Part shown: piece after piece, positions 24,170 through 33,105 of the stretch
How the letters are laid out: the number at the start of each line of letters is the position of its first letter
Numbering within the stretch: position 1 is the stretch's first letter
Source of the DNA: Mycobacterium lehmannii
GTDB taxonomy: Bacteria; Actinomycetota; Actinomycetes; Mycobacteriales; Mycobacteriaceae
Assembly: GCF_002245535.1 (NCBI RefSeq)
Contig: NZ_NKCN01000026.1
Coordinates: forward strand, 1 to 64,000
Direction of reading: 5' to 3'
DNA length: 64,000 nt
Translations under genes and position numbers: made by a program
The notes under the pieces: generated by a model
Database searches by the model: none
Told to the model about the DNA's origin: nothing
What the model saw: the letters and a program-made list of their open reading frames with translations, nothing else

Positions 24170-25951
24170 CTAGTTCTTGGGCTTCTTTCCGTCGGCGACC
24201 TCTTTGGGGTAGTCGTCGTAGAACTCGACGTAACCCTCGTCGCGACCGGAGAGCACGTAGATCGGATCGTCGATCTCCTCTACGTTGAAGCCCTCCTTTC
24301 GAAGGTCGACCTTCTGGCTCTTGAACGTCGACGTGTACGCCAACTCCTCGACCACCCGCACGAACAGCGGCACCGCGTAATTGGGCAACTTGTCGTATGC
24401 GGCTTTGGCCAGCGCCTTGCCGTCGAACTTCTCGCCCTCTTTGAGCTGGATCGCGGCCATGCCCGCGCGTCCGCCTGCGCCCTCGACCTCGACGCCAAAG
24501 ACCGTGCACTCCTCGACCTGCGGAGCGGCGGAGATGGCCGTCTCCACCTCGGTGGTGGCGACGTTCTCGCCCTTCCACCGGAAGGTGTCGCCGAGCCGGT
24601 CGGTGAACGACGCGTGCCCGAACCCCTGCGAGCGCATGAGGTCGCCGGTGTTGAACCACACGTCACCGTCACGGAAAGCGTTGCGCACCAACTTCTTTTC
24701 GGTCTCTTCGCGATCGGTGTAGCCGTCGAAGGGCTGGAAGTTGCTGACCTTGGACAGCAACAGGCCCGGCTCACCGGTGGACACCTTCTTGACGCGGCCT
24801 TTGTCGTCGCGCAGCGGATCGCCGGTCTCCGGGTCGTACTCGACGAAGGCCACCGGCGACGGGCAGATACCGGTGGACTGCGGAATGTTGAACACGTTTA
24901 CGAACGCGGTGTTGCCCTCGCTGGCGCCGTAGAACTCACACACCCGGTCGATGCCGAATCGTTCGGTGAAGTCGTTCCAGATCGCCGGGCGCAGCCCGTT
25001 GCCACAGATGACCCGCACCTTGTGCTTGCGGTCGGTGTCCTTGGGCGGCTGGCTGAGCAGATACGAGCAGATCTCGCCGATGTAGACGAACGCGGTCGCG
25101 TCGTAGCGGATCACCTCGTCCCAGAACTTCGACGCCGAAAACTGCTTGCCGATCGCCAGCGTCGCGCCCGAGTTCAGCACCGACGACAGCGCGACCGTCA
25201 ACGCGTTGTTGTGATACAGCGGCAGACAGCAGTAGAGGGTGTCCTTGCTGGTCAGCCGCATTCCGAGACCGCCGAACCCGGCCAGCGCCCGCAGCCAGCG
25301 GTAATGCGTCATCACGCTGGCCTTCGGCATGCCGGTGGTGCCCGACGTGAAGATGTAGAACGCGTTGTCCTTGGCGAGCACCGCCGCGGTGGTCGGGGGG
25401 TTGCTGGCGGGCGCAGACGAGGCCAGGCGCTTGAGGTCGTCGATGGTGAGCAGCCCGTCGGTGTCGGCGCCGGACTCGGTGATCGGCTCGACGAAGTCGG
25501 TATCGGCGACAATGGCCTTGGCCTCCAGCAGCCCGAGGCTGTGCTTGAGCACATCGCCTCGCTGGTTGTAGTTGAGCATGCCGGCGATCGCGCCGCACTT
25601 GACCGACGCCAGCATCAGCAGCACGGGCTCCGCGGAGTTGCGCAGCATGATGGCGACGACATCGCCGTGGCCCACGCCGCGGGCAGCCAGGATCGCGGCG
25701 TAGCGGTTGACGGTCTCGTTGGCCTCGCGATAGGTGATCTGCTCGTCGCCGAACCGGAGGAACACCTTGTCGCCGTAGCGTGCGGCGCGGTCCTGGAAAA
25801 CCTTGCCGATCGAGGTCTTGGCCGAGGGCCGAGCACCGAAACCGGTGACGACGCCGCGCAGGATCGTCGGCAGGTCCGCGATCAGGCCCGGCGCGCGGGC
25901 GGCGATGTCCAATAAACCGACGCTGCGGCGAATCCCCGACTTCTCGGTCAT
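24170..25951 (-). CDS. fadD6: Long-chain acyl-CoA synthetase FadD6
   Basis: The protein has 593 residues from ATG 25951, with AGGGAGGGACGAACGCGC upstream. The adenylation motif is YIFTSGTTGMPKASVMTH, with EFYGASEGNTAF and FNTGDLM downstream, and WKGENVATTEVE heads the C-terminal domain. The sequence resembles fatty-acid transport protein/very-long-chain synthetases (SLC27-like), as known for M. tuberculosis FadD6. It activates fatty acids to acyl-CoA, probably at the membrane, and may aid uptake. It is the first gene upstream of folP2, 71 bases away. Confidence 0.94.
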   Translation of the reverse strand: MTEKSGIRRSVGLLDIAARAPGLIADLPTILRGVVTGFGARPSAKTSIGKVFQDRAARYGDKVFLRFGDEQITYREANETVNRYAAILAARGVGHGDVVAIMLRNSAEPVLLMLASVKCGAIAGMLNYNQRGDVLKHSLGLLEAKAIVADTDFVEPITESGADTDGLLTIDDLKRLASSAPASNPPTTAAVLAKDNAFYIFTSGTTGMPKASVMTHYRWLRALAGFGGLGMRLTSKDTLYCCLPLYHNNALTVALSSVLNSGATLAIGKQFSASKFWDEVIRYDATAFVYIGEICSYLLSQPPKDTDRKHKVRVICGNGLRPAIWNDFTERFGIDRVCEFYGASEGNTAFVNVFNIPQSTGICPSPVAFVEYDPETGDPLRDDKGRVKKVSTGEPGLLLSKVSNFQPFDGYTDREETEKKLVRNAFRDGDVWFNTGDLMRSQGFGHASFTDRLGDTFRWKGENVATTEVETAISAAPQVEECTVFGVEVEGAGGRAGMAAIQLKEGEKFDGKALAKAAYDKLPNYAVPLFVRVVEELAYTSTFKSQKVDLRKEGFNVEEIDDPIYVLSGRDEGYVEFYDDYPKEVADGKKPKN

Positions 25952-26000
25952 GCGCGTTCGTCCCTCCCTGTTCGTTTGTCGCACACCCTAGTGACCGTGT

Positions 26001-26582
26001 TCATGGCTGTGGCGCACACGCCGTCATGGCCGACTCGACGTCGACGGTGACGACCAATCGGTCCAGTGCCCCCTGCGCGACGTACCCGCTGTCGCGCAGA
26101 TCGTGCAGCCAAGCCAACAGCCCGTCGTAGTGCCCGATGGGGTCGAGCAGCACGACCGGTTTGTCATGCATACCCAAATAACCCGCTGTCCAGGCTTCGA
26201 AGAACTCCTCGAGCGTGCCGATGCCTCCGGGCAGCGCGACGAACGCGTCCGCCCGCCCCTCCATGACCTCCTTGCGTTGACGCATCGTGTCGGTGACCAC
26301 GAGTTCGTCGGCGTCGACATCGGCGACCTCGCGATGCACCAGCGCCTTCGGGATGACACCGACGGTGTGGCCCCCGCGGGACCTGGCCGCCGTCGCCAAC
26401 GCACCCATCGCAGAAACGTTTCCGCCGCCGGAGACCAGGCTCCAACCCCGCTCGGCGATCGCCACCCCGACCTCCTCGGCCAGCCCGATGAGGTCGGGGT
26501 GCATCGGACCCGACGCGCAGTAGACACACACCGCCCACTGACGGCGGGACTCGCGAGCGTGGGGTTCTGCGGACACGAGCAC
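26001..26582 (-). CDS. LOG-family cytokinin-nucleotide phosphoribohydrolase (Rv1205-like)
   Basis: This 193-residue protein starts at GTG 26582. Rossmann-like LOG motifs are complete: CVYCASG, LVSGGGNVSAMG, and PGGIGTLEEFFE with the catalytic Glu. MRQRKEVM is the Arg-containing helix before it. Such enzymes release cytokinin bases from their 5'-monophosphates, and M. tuberculosis Rv1205 has this activity. A degenerate copy of the 60-bp repeat lies directly upstream, between this gene and the divergent ATPase. Confidence 0.93.
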   Translation of the reverse strand: MLVSAEPHARESRRQWAVCVYCASGPMHPDLIGLAEEVGVAIAERGWSLVSGGGNVSAMGALATAARSRGGHTVGVIPKALVHREVADVDADELVVTDTMRQRKEVMEGRADAFVALPGGIGTLEEFFEAWTAGYLGMHDKPVVLLDPIGHYDGLLAWLHDLRDSGYVAQGALDRLVVTVDVESAMTACAPQP

Positions 26583-26593
26583 AACCTAGCCGC

Positions 26594-26630
26594 ACGACGA
26601 TCAAGCGGCCCCCGGCCGCGTTGAGGAGTG
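26594..26630. repeat. Dispersed single relative of the 60-bp tandem repeat
   Basis: ACGACGATCAAGCGGC here is identical to 16 bases of the 22119 repeat unit. Further on GCCGCGTTGAGGAGT matches the unit's GCCGCGCTGAGGAGT with one change. The spacing between the blocks is 4-5 bases shorter. It occupies the divergent promoter region of the LOG-family gene and the LuxR-type ATPase. Confidence 0.7.
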
Positions 26631-26660
26631 CGGCGATCGATTTAGCCATAGACTCCGGCC

Positions 26661-28754
26661 GTGCCGATTGAGTGGGTCACCTCGCCGCCCGGACCGGCAC
26701 TCGATTCGATTGAAGCCGGTCTGCAGAAGCGTTCCGGCGCCGTCCTGATCGGTCCCGCCGGCGTGGGTAAGACGACGCTGGCGCGAGCGGCCGCAGAACG
26801 GCTCGCAGGGGCCTACCACCGCGTCGACTGGGTCACCGCCACCGCGCCGATGGCCGCGGTCCCTTTCGCGGCGGTCAGCCGCCTCATCGACGTCGCCGAC
26901 ACCGGCAAGACCACAGACGTTCTGCGCAGCGCCCGCGACACTCTGGGCGACGGGCGCCTGCTGGTGGTGGACGACGCTCATCTGCTGGATCCGTTGTCGG
27001 CGGCGCTGATCTACCAGCTCGCGGTCAGCGGCACCGCCGCGCTGATCGTGACGGTAGCGCCGTCCGGAGTGAGGGCCGACGGTGTCTCGGCGTTGTGGGA
27101 CGACGGCCTCGTCGAGCGCATTGACCTCGAGCCGCCGGGTCACGACGACCGTCGGGTGGCCGCGTCGGTCGACGAATTCGTCGCCGCCCTTACGGGCGCC
27201 GCCTATCGCGTCCTGGAGTACCTGGCCGTCGACGACCCGCTGGCGCTCGACGAGCTCGAAGCCTTGGTGGGACCGGAGTCGGTCGAGGCCGCAGCGGCAT
27301 CGGGTGCCGTCGTCGTCGACGACGGTTGGGTGCACCCGGCGCATCCGCTGTTCGCCGACTCGGTGCGCGAAGCGTTGGGCGGCCCGGAGCTGCGCAGACT
27401 GCGGGGTGAAGTCGTCGACCGGCTGGCCGGGCGGCCCGGTCACGGCGCCGTCGACAGGTTGCGCCGCGCGGTGCTGGCGCTCGACAGCGACAGTCCGCAG
27501 GGGCCATCGGAGCAGTCCTCGGCGGCCGCGGAGGCGTTGCGCCTCGGCGATCTGGTGCTCAGCGAACGGCTCGGCCGCGCCGCGCTCCAGGGCGCACCCG
27601 ATGACCTCCCCACCCGGCTGACGCTCGCGTACGCGCTGGCGTGGCAGGGCCGAGGCCGCGACGCGGACGCGGTGCTCGACGGCGTGAACGGTGCCGCGCT
27701 GTCGGAGACCGAGCTGATGGCGTGGGCGCTGCCGCGGGCCGCCAACCAGTTCTGGATGCTGTCCGAGCCCGAGCGCGCCACGGCGTTCCTGCGTGCGACA
27801 CGCAACCGGGTGTCGTCGCCGGCCGCACGCATCACCCTCGACGCGTTGTCGGCCACGTTTGCGATGAACGCCGGGAGCGTGTCGCGGGCGATGGAGGTGG
27901 CCACCGGCGTGTTGGCGTCGCCGGACGCCGACGACACCGCGATCGGCTGGGCGGCGGCGGCCGCGGCGTTGAGCTCGGCGCGGACGGGCCGGTTCGCCGA
28001 TGTCGACGCGTTGGCCGAGCGGGCGATGGCCGCCGGACATCCGGGGCTTCTGCGGTTTACCAGCGGATTCGGGCAGACGACGGCGTTGCTGATGGCAGGT
28101 GAACTGGACCGGGCTCAGCAGCTTGCCCAGCGGCTCACCGATTTCGCGCAGTTGCAACAACCGGGGCGCGCGATCGGTGAGGTGCTGGTGTCCGACGTGC
28201 TGATCGCCAAGGGTGAGCTCGAGGAGGCGGTACGGCTTCTGCGTCGTGCGGCCGCGGCGCTGGCCCCCACCGGCTACTCGTGGGGTCCGTTGGCGTGGAT
28301 GCTGCTGGCCCAGGCGCTCGGCCAGCTCGGTGCAGGTGTCGAGGCGGGGAAGGCATTGGCGCGCGCCGAGTCTCGGCACGGATTGAAGTCGATGCTGTTC
28401 GCTCCGGAGTTGGCACTCGCACGGGCGTGGACGATGTGGGCGCGCCGCGACGAGCACGGCGCCGTCGCCGCGGCCCGTGAGGCGGTGCGCAGTGCCGAGC
28501 GTGGAGGACAGACGGCCGTCGCGCTGCGCTCGCTGGTGGACGCGGTACGGCTCGGCGACATGCGGGCCGCGGACGCGATCGAACGGGTAAGCACCGAATG
28601 TGACTGCGCGACTGGACGGTTGGCGCTGGCTCACAGCCGAGCACTCACCGCGCGGGATGCCGCCGCGCTGGCCGAGGCATCCCAGAGCTACGCGGCGTGC
28701 GGGTGGCACGGCGCCGCCGCGGACGCCGCAGCACAAGGCGAAGCCCACCGCTGA
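26661..28754 (+). CDS. LuxR/MalT-type signalling ATPase lacking the DNA-binding domain (Rv1204c-like)
   Basis: This 697-residue protein starts at GTG 26661. The N-terminal AAA/STAND-like ATPase has Walker A GPAGVGKTTL (residues 31-40) and Walker B LLVVDDAHLL (about 100-109). After about residue 290 it is a helical-repeat (TPR-like) array rich in Ala and Leu. In related LuxR regulators a LuxR-type HTH follows the phrase seen at the end here (SYAACGWHGAAADAAAQG), but this protein stops there. The next 46 bases cannot encode an HTH. It is therefore likely a signal sensor acting on another protein. It reads toward the ESX-substrate-like genes. Confidence 0.8.
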   Translation: MPIEWVTSPPGPALDSIEAGLQKRSGAVLIGPAGVGKTTLARAAAERLAGAYHRVDWVTATAPMAAVPFAAVSRLIDVADTGKTTDVLRSARDTLGDGRLLVVDDAHLLDPLSAALIYQLAVSGTAALIVTVAPSGVRADGVSALWDDGLVERIDLEPPGHDDRRVAASVDEFVAALTGAAYRVLEYLAVDDPLALDELEALVGPESVEAAAASGAVVVDDGWVHPAHPLFADSVREALGGPELRRLRGEVVDRLAGRPGHGAVDRLRRAVLALDSDSPQGPSEQSSAAAEALRLGDLVLSERLGRAALQGAPDDLPTRLTLAYALAWQGRGRDADAVLDGVNGAALSETELMAWALPRAANQFWMLSEPERATAFLRATRNRVSSPAARITLDALSATFAMNAGSVSRAMEVATGVLASPDADDTAIGWAAAAAALSSARTGRFADVDALAERAMAAGHPGLLRFTSGFGQTTALLMAGELDRAQQLAQRLTDFAQLQQPGRAIGEVLVSDVLIAKGELEEAVRLLRRAAAALAPTGYSWGPLAWMLLAQALGQLGAGVEAGKALARAESRHGLKSMLFAPELALARAWTMWARRDEHGAVAAAREAVRSAERGGQTAVALRSLVDAVRLGDMRAADAIERVSTECDCATGRLALAHSRALTARDAAALAEASQSYAACGWHGAAADAAAQGEAHR

Positions 28755-28800
28755 AATTCGTGTCAGGACCGGTTCTGTCGCGGCCCTACGCTTGACTGTC

Positions 28801-29574
28801 ATGAGCCAGTTGTTCGCGCAGACAAACGGTTTGCGGTCCTCCGCCTCGATTCACGACCGCGTCGCGACGGACCTGTCGCACGTGCTCGCCGGCGTACCGG
28901 AGGCAACCGGAGTGCAGACCAGCCACGGCCAGATCGCGGCCGGAGTGGGCGCCGCGTTGTCGAGCGCGCTCGACGCTCGACTGGGCACCGTGCACGCCAC
29001 CGCCGACGCGGGTGCGACGATCTCTGACCTGCTGCAAAAGGCCGCCCAGATGTACGAGCAGGGCGACCACGAAGGAGCCGAGAAGTTGCGCGCGGCCGCC
29101 GACGCGCTTGACGGTCAACGGCATACGGAAGTGAGCGAAAGCACATCGACAACAGGGAGCGTTCCAGGCTCCCCCGCGAACGGTGCCGCGGGCCCGCCCG
29201 GCGGCGATCAGGCGGTCGGCCAGATGCTCGGTCAGGTCGGACAACAGGTCGGACAGCTGGTCGGGTCGATGGCGGCGCCGCTGCTGGGTCTTGCCCAAGG
29301 GCTGCAACAGGTTCCGCAGATGATCGCGCAAGGTGTACAGCAGGCCGCACGAGGCGAGGAGACACCCGAGCGCGACGACAGTCGCGTCAACGATGACGGC
29401 ACCGGCGAACGCTCCGACGAGGACCCAGCCGAGGAACCATCCGAGTCGACGCGCCATGCCGAACCGGAATACCAAGCCGCACCGAGTGATTCGGCAGTAG
29501 TGGGTCGTCCACCGGAGGCGCCGGTCGCCGCGGAGGGCCCGCGACCCGCACAGACGCGTCCCCAGGTGGGTTAA
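28801..29574 (+). CDS. EspC/DUF2580-like putative type VII secretion substrate
   Basis: This 257-residue protein starts with ATG. The first 95 residues are helical and fit the EspC (DUF2580) pattern: TSHGQIAAGVGAALSSALDA, then a second helix ending in MYEQGD. Tyr85-x3-Asp89 (YEQGD) is the YxxxD general secretion signal of ESX systems. A Gln/Gly-rich amphipathic segment (VGQMLGQVGQQVGQLVG, about 137-153) and a disordered acidic tail follow. It would be exported through an ESX machine encoded elsewhere. It ends 3 bases from the convergent partner gene, which carries a similar Gln/Gly segment. Confidence 0.7.
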   Translation: MSQLFAQTNGLRSSASIHDRVATDLSHVLAGVPEATGVQTSHGQIAAGVGAALSSALDARLGTVHATADAGATISDLLQKAAQMYEQGDHEGAEKLRAAADALDGQRHTEVSESTSTTGSVPGSPANGAAGPPGGDQAVGQMLGQVGQQVGQLVGSMAAPLLGLAQGLQQVPQMIAQGVQQAARGEETPERDDSRVNDDGTGERSDEDPAEEPSESTRHAEPEYQAAPSDSAVVGRPPEAPVAAEGPRPAQTRPQVG

Positions 29575-29577
29575 CCG

Positions 29578-30264
29578 CTACAGGTTGCGGGCGACGTCGT
29601 CCTCCCCAGACTTCGGAGGGGTGACGGGGGCAGCGCCCGCGCCCGATTCACTGCCCTGTGGTCCGGCGGCGCCATCCCACGGGCGGTCATCGGCGCGGTG
29701 CAACGGCCGCTGGTCCTCGCGGTCGTCGGATCCGCCGGTCTGCAGCCCGGCGTCGTCGCGAGGCTGCTGCGCCGGTGCGCCGGCACCCGGGCTCTGCGCC
29801 CCCGCCGCGGCTGTCGGTGCGGCACCGCTCGGTGGCGCACCCCCACCGGTGGCCGACGAGCCGCCCGGCGACTGGGCGCCCTGCATGGCCTGCTGCATGA
29901 GGGAGCCGAACATTCCGGTCTGCCCACCGAGGGCCTGAGCAGGCGCCCCCGCCATCTGCCCCATCTGACCGGCCTGCTGCCCCACCTGGCCGAGCATCCC
30001 GACGATCTGGCCAACCGACTGAGAGCCCGCGTCGTCAGAGTTCTCGTAGGCGGCCTGCGCGGCGCCCACCTTGCCCGAGAACGTGTTCTCCTTGGCCGAC
30101 AGCGCGGCGACGTTGGTAGTCAGCTGGGCGGCCAGCGTCGGCAGTACCGCCGAAATGGTGGCGCTCATCGCGTCTTGTCCCGCCGGGATCATCGGTATCT
30201 CGGGCAGTTCGACCGCCGCCGCGTTCCAGCTGATGCCGTCGGGCTTTCTCAGTGGGCTACCCAT
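29578..30264 (-). CDS. PE/EspC-like putative type VII secretion substrate
   Basis: This 228-residue protein has an N-terminal helical region of about 85 residues, ending AAYENSDDAG. Tyr73-x3-Asp77 is a YxxxD export motif after a helix, as in PE, EspC and WXG100 partners. Then comes VGQIVGMLGQVGQQAGQMGQ, clearly related in composition to the convergent gene, and a Pro/Gly/Ala-rich tail. It has no Sec signal peptide. Its ATG at 30264 lies 12 bases after the PPE-like gene with GAGGAGCG as ribosome-binding site. The pair is an operon and the products may form a heterodimer. Confidence 0.68.
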   Translation of the reverse strand: MGSPLRKPDGISWNAAAVELPEIPMIPAGQDAMSATISAVLPTLAAQLTTNVAALSAKENTFSGKVGAAQAAYENSDDAGSQSVGQIVGMLGQVGQQAGQMGQMAGAPAQALGGQTGMFGSLMQQAMQGAQSPGGSSATGGGAPPSGAAPTAAAGAQSPGAGAPAQQPRDDAGLQTGGSDDREDQRPLHRADDRPWDGAAGPQGSESGAGAAPVTPPKSGEDDVARNL

Positions 30265-30276
30265 GTGCGCTCCTCG

Positions 30277-31395
30277 TCACCAGTCGTCATCGTCGTCGTC
30301 GTCGAGATCGTGCTCCAGCGGCGCGGGCACGGCCAATCCTGGTGCGGTGCCCCCGCTGACGCCGCGCTGACCCATCATCGGGGCCATCCCGCCCATACCG
30401 CCGCCCGCGGCCATCGGGGCCGCCCCGCCGACCGCGGCGGCCCCCGCGGTCGCGCCGTCGGGCGCGGGTGCGGTGCTGACCGCCTTGCTGCCGACGAGGT
30501 TGGCCATCTGCGGGGTTTGCAGTGGCGCACCGCCGGAGCCCGGCAGCGACGCCGCCCGGACCATGCCGGAGCCGCCACCGGCGCCCGAGCCGCCGGCGAG
30601 CGGATGGTTGGAGAACGACGAGAAGGGCAGCCCCGCGGCGCCGAGGGAGTCGGCCTTCCCGCCCTGGCCAAACATCGACGTCAGCTGTTGCAGCGGCTGC
30701 GAGAGCTGCTGGCCCAGCTGCTGTGGCACCTGCATCAGCGTCTGGCCGATCTGCATCGGCAGCTGCGCGGCCATGGCTCCCATCTGGCCGACCATCTGCA
30801 TCGCCTGCTGTGAACCGTCACCGGCCTGCTTCGCGGCTTCCTCCCCGCTGTCCTGCGCCTCCTTGGCTCCGGGCACGGGTGGGACGCCGAAAAGCGGGAT
30901 GCTCGGCGGTACGCCGAGGGTGTTGGCGAGTTCGGTGGTGCTGGCGGTGATGTTGGCGATGTTCTGCGACAGCCCCATCTTGATCCGGCTCTGCACCAGC
31001 TCCTGGGCGTTGCTGAACGGCATCGCCGAGAGGGCTTCACACTCATGCTGGACCTCTTGGGCGATCGTGTTCGCCAGCATCTTCGTCTTCACGACCGTGG
31101 CCTCCATCGCCCGCAATTTCGCCGCGATCGCGGCCGCCTGCGCCGCGTTGGCCTCGTGCCCGCCGATGATGCTGGTGGCCTCCCCCGCGGCGGCGAGCGC
31201 GCCCGCGCCCTCCCATGAATCGGACAGCTGCATCAGCTGACCCTGCTGTTCGGGCACGACGTTGCCACTGATCTTGGACGCCAACGCCTCGTACGACGCC
31301 GCCGCTGCGGCCAACGTCTCCTCGTCGACGTTCGGCCAGCCCGGGCCGGTCACGGTCTGACCGCCGTACGGGCTGGAATCGGGCGCGATGCCCAT
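30277..31395 (-). CDS. PPE/EspB-like putative type VII secretion substrate with acidic tail
   Basis: The protein has 372 residues from ATG 31395, preceded by AAGGGGGTC. The N-terminal 150 residues are helical, starting GWPNVDEETLAAAAASYEAL. Trp61-Glu-Gly63 (SDSWEG) is at a helix turn, as in the WxG of PPE, EspB and CpnT N-domains. A Gln/Met-rich amphipathic repeat follows (MQMVGQMGAMAAQLPMQIG), then a Gly/Ala/Met-rich region. The extreme C-terminus is a run of aspartates ending in Trp. It probably pairs with the product of the gene 12 bases downstream and is secreted by an ESX system elsewhere on the chromosome. Confidence 0.7.
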   Translation of the reverse strand: MGIAPDSSPYGGQTVTGPGWPNVDEETLAAAAASYEALASKISGNVVPEQQGQLMQLSDSWEGAGALAAAGEATSIIGGHEANAAQAAAIAAKLRAMEATVVKTKMLANTIAQEVQHECEALSAMPFSNAQELVQSRIKMGLSQNIANITASTTELANTLGVPPSIPLFGVPPVPGAKEAQDSGEEAAKQAGDGSQQAMQMVGQMGAMAAQLPMQIGQTLMQVPQQLGQQLSQPLQQLTSMFGQGGKADSLGAAGLPFSSFSNHPLAGGSGAGGGSGMVRAASLPGSGGAPLQTPQMANLVGSKAVSTAPAPDGATAGAAAVGGAAPMAAGGGMGGMAPMMGQRGVSGGTAPGLAVPAPLEHDLDDDDDDDW

Positions 31396-31488
31396 GGCGC
31401 GACCCCCTTGACGACACGCTAAGGGTCTCAAACTTACCGTGCCCCGGATAGCTGGCCGTGCGCCGATTTCATGCGGCGCGACGCCCGA

Positions 31489-33105
31489 TCAGGGCATCCA
31501 CTGCTCCTCGAGACGGCCGCCGGATAGCCGGAGCCACCGCTGCACGCCGATGTCGGCGAGGAAGAGCTCGTCATGGCTGACGACGACGAATGCGCCCCGG
31601 TACGCGTTCAGCGCGGCCTGAAGCTGCCCGACACTGACGAGGTCGAGGTTGTTGGTGGGCTCGTCGAGCAGGAGCAACTCGGGCGCCGGTTCGGCCAACA
31701 ACACGCACAGAAGTGTCGCGCGCAACCGCTCACCGCCGGACAGCGCGCCCACCGGCAGACGGATCCGGTCGCCTCGGAAGACGAACTGCGCCAGAAGGTG
31801 CATGCGACGGGTGTGAGAAAGGCTCGGTGCATACGCGGCGAGGCTCTCGGCGACGGTGAGGCGCGGATCGAGCAGGTCGAGCCGCTGCGACAGATACGCC
31901 ACGCGGGCACCGCTGCGCTGTACCGAACCGGAGTCCGGTGCCAGGTCCCCGCCGACGATGCGCAGCAACGTCGACTTGCCCACCCCGTTGCGCCCGGTCA
32001 GCGCGATACGCTCGGGCCCGCGCACCGACAGGTCGACGTCGTCGAGAAGCAGCAGCTCACCGGCCGAGAAGCGCAACCCCTTCGCGGTGAGCACATCCCG
32101 GCCGGCGGGTACGTCGGTGCCGGGCAGGTCCAGTACGAGCGCGTCGTCGTCCCTGACCGCCCGCTCGGCGTCGTCCAAGCGAGCCCTGGCATCGTCGACC
32201 CGCGCGGCGTGCACGCCGTCAATGCGGCCCGCGGACTCCTGGGCTCGCCGCTTCCGCGCTCCCGCAACGATTTTCGGTAACCCGGCGTCGTTGAGGTTGC
32301 GTGTCGCCGTGCCCGCCCGCCGCGCCGCACGCTCACGCGCCTGCTGAATCTCGCGCTTCTCGCGCTTGAGCAGCCGGTGAGCGCTGCGGACTTTGTTCTC
32401 AGCGACGCGCTGCTCGTGGCTCACCGCCTCCGTGTACAGCGTGAAATTGCCACCGTAGGAGCAGATTTCACCCTGGTGCAGTTCAGCGATCCGATCCATG
32501 CGGTCGAGCAGCAGCCGATCGTGGCTGACAACCAGCAGGCAGCCCGTGAAGTCGTCGAGCGCGTCGTAGAGTCGGTGGCGGGCGTCGACGTCGAGGTTGT
32601 TCGTCGGTTCGTCGAGCAGCAACACGTCGGGCCGATTCAGCAGCTGACCGGCGATGCCGATGCTGATGATCTCGCCGCCCGACAGCGTGTCGAGTCGACG
32701 GTCGAGCGCGATGTGGCTCAGTTCAAGCCGATCCAGCTGTGCCTGCGTGCGCTCCTCGACGTCCCAGTCGTCGCCGATCGTGGTGAAGACGTCGGCACCG
32801 GGGTTCCCGTCGGCCAGCGCGTCGAGCGCTGCGATGACGGGCGCGACGCCGAGCAGTTCTGCGACGGTGTGATGTGCGATGTAGGGCAGCGTCTGCGGCA
32901 GGTACCCGAGCGTGCCGTCGACGGTGACCGAACCCGACGTCGGCGACAGCTCACCGGCGATCAGCTTGAGCAGCGCGCTCTTTCCGGCGCCGTTCGGGGC
33001 GACCAGACCGGTCCGGCCGTCCCCGACGGAAAAGGACAGCTCGTCGAACAGCGGTGTGTCGTCGGGCCATACAAATGACAACTCAGAACAGACGATGGAA
33101 GACAT
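31489..33105 (-). CDS. ABC-F family ATPase (ribosome-protection type, Rv1473-like)
   Basis: This 538-residue protein has two ATP-binding cassettes and no membrane segment, so it is soluble. Walker A motifs are APNGAGKSAL (about 37-46) and TGRNGVGKSTL (about 354-364). Signatures are LSGGE and ALSGGERLRA, and both Walker B/D-loops read LLLDEPTNNLD. The linker between cassettes is basic and helical (KREKREIQQARERAARR). Proteins of this type displace macrolide- or lincosamide-like drugs from ribosomes, or act as translation factors. The 5' leader contains a tiny reading frame able to pair with the start codon, typical of drug-inducible genes. Confidence 0.9.
   Translation of the reverse strand: MSSIVCSELSFVWPDDTPLFDELSFSVGDGRTGLVAPNGAGKSALLKLIAGELSPTSGSVTVDGTLGYLPQTLPYIAHHTVAELLGVAPVIAALDALADGNPGADVFTTIGDDWDVEERTQAQLDRLELSHIALDRRLDTLSGGEIISIGIAGQLLNRPDVLLLDEPTNNLDVDARHRLYDALDDFTGCLLVVSHDRLLLDRMDRIAELHQGEICSYGGNFTLYTEAVSHEQRVAENKVRSAHRLLKREKREIQQARERAARRAGTATRNLNDAGLPKIVAGARKRRAQESAGRIDGVHAARVDDARARLDDAERAVRDDDALVLDLPGTDVPAGRDVLTAKGLRFSAGELLLLDDVDLSVRGPERIALTGRNGVGKSTLLRIVGGDLAPDSGSVQRSGARVAYLSQRLDLLDPRLTVAESLAAYAPSLSHTRRMHLLAQFVFRGDRIRLPVGALSGGERLRATLLCVLLAEPAPELLLLDEPTNNLDLVSVGQLQAALNAYRGAFVVVSHDELFLADIGVQRWLRLSGGRLEEQWMP

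Noticed and set aside
24125..25915. A 596-codon plus-strand frame across fadD6.
   Set aside because: It is antisense to the clear acyl-CoA synthetase and its composition (His/Arg/Asp-rich, no hydrophobic core) is not protein-like.
26601..28802. A 733-codon open frame on the minus strand antisense to the LuxR-type ATPase.
   Set aside because: It is the G+C-rich shadow of the plus-strand gene. Its product is Arg/His/Gln-rich with no domain, and the plus frame has Walker motifs.
30277..31395. Bona fide PPE gene.
   Set aside because: It has WEG and a helical N-domain but lacks the Pro-Pro-Glu start, so only PPE/EspB-like is claimed.
31460..31479. Terminator hairpin after the ABC-F gene (6-base stem).
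   Set aside because: The stem is short, has no U-tract and is common by chance at this G+C.
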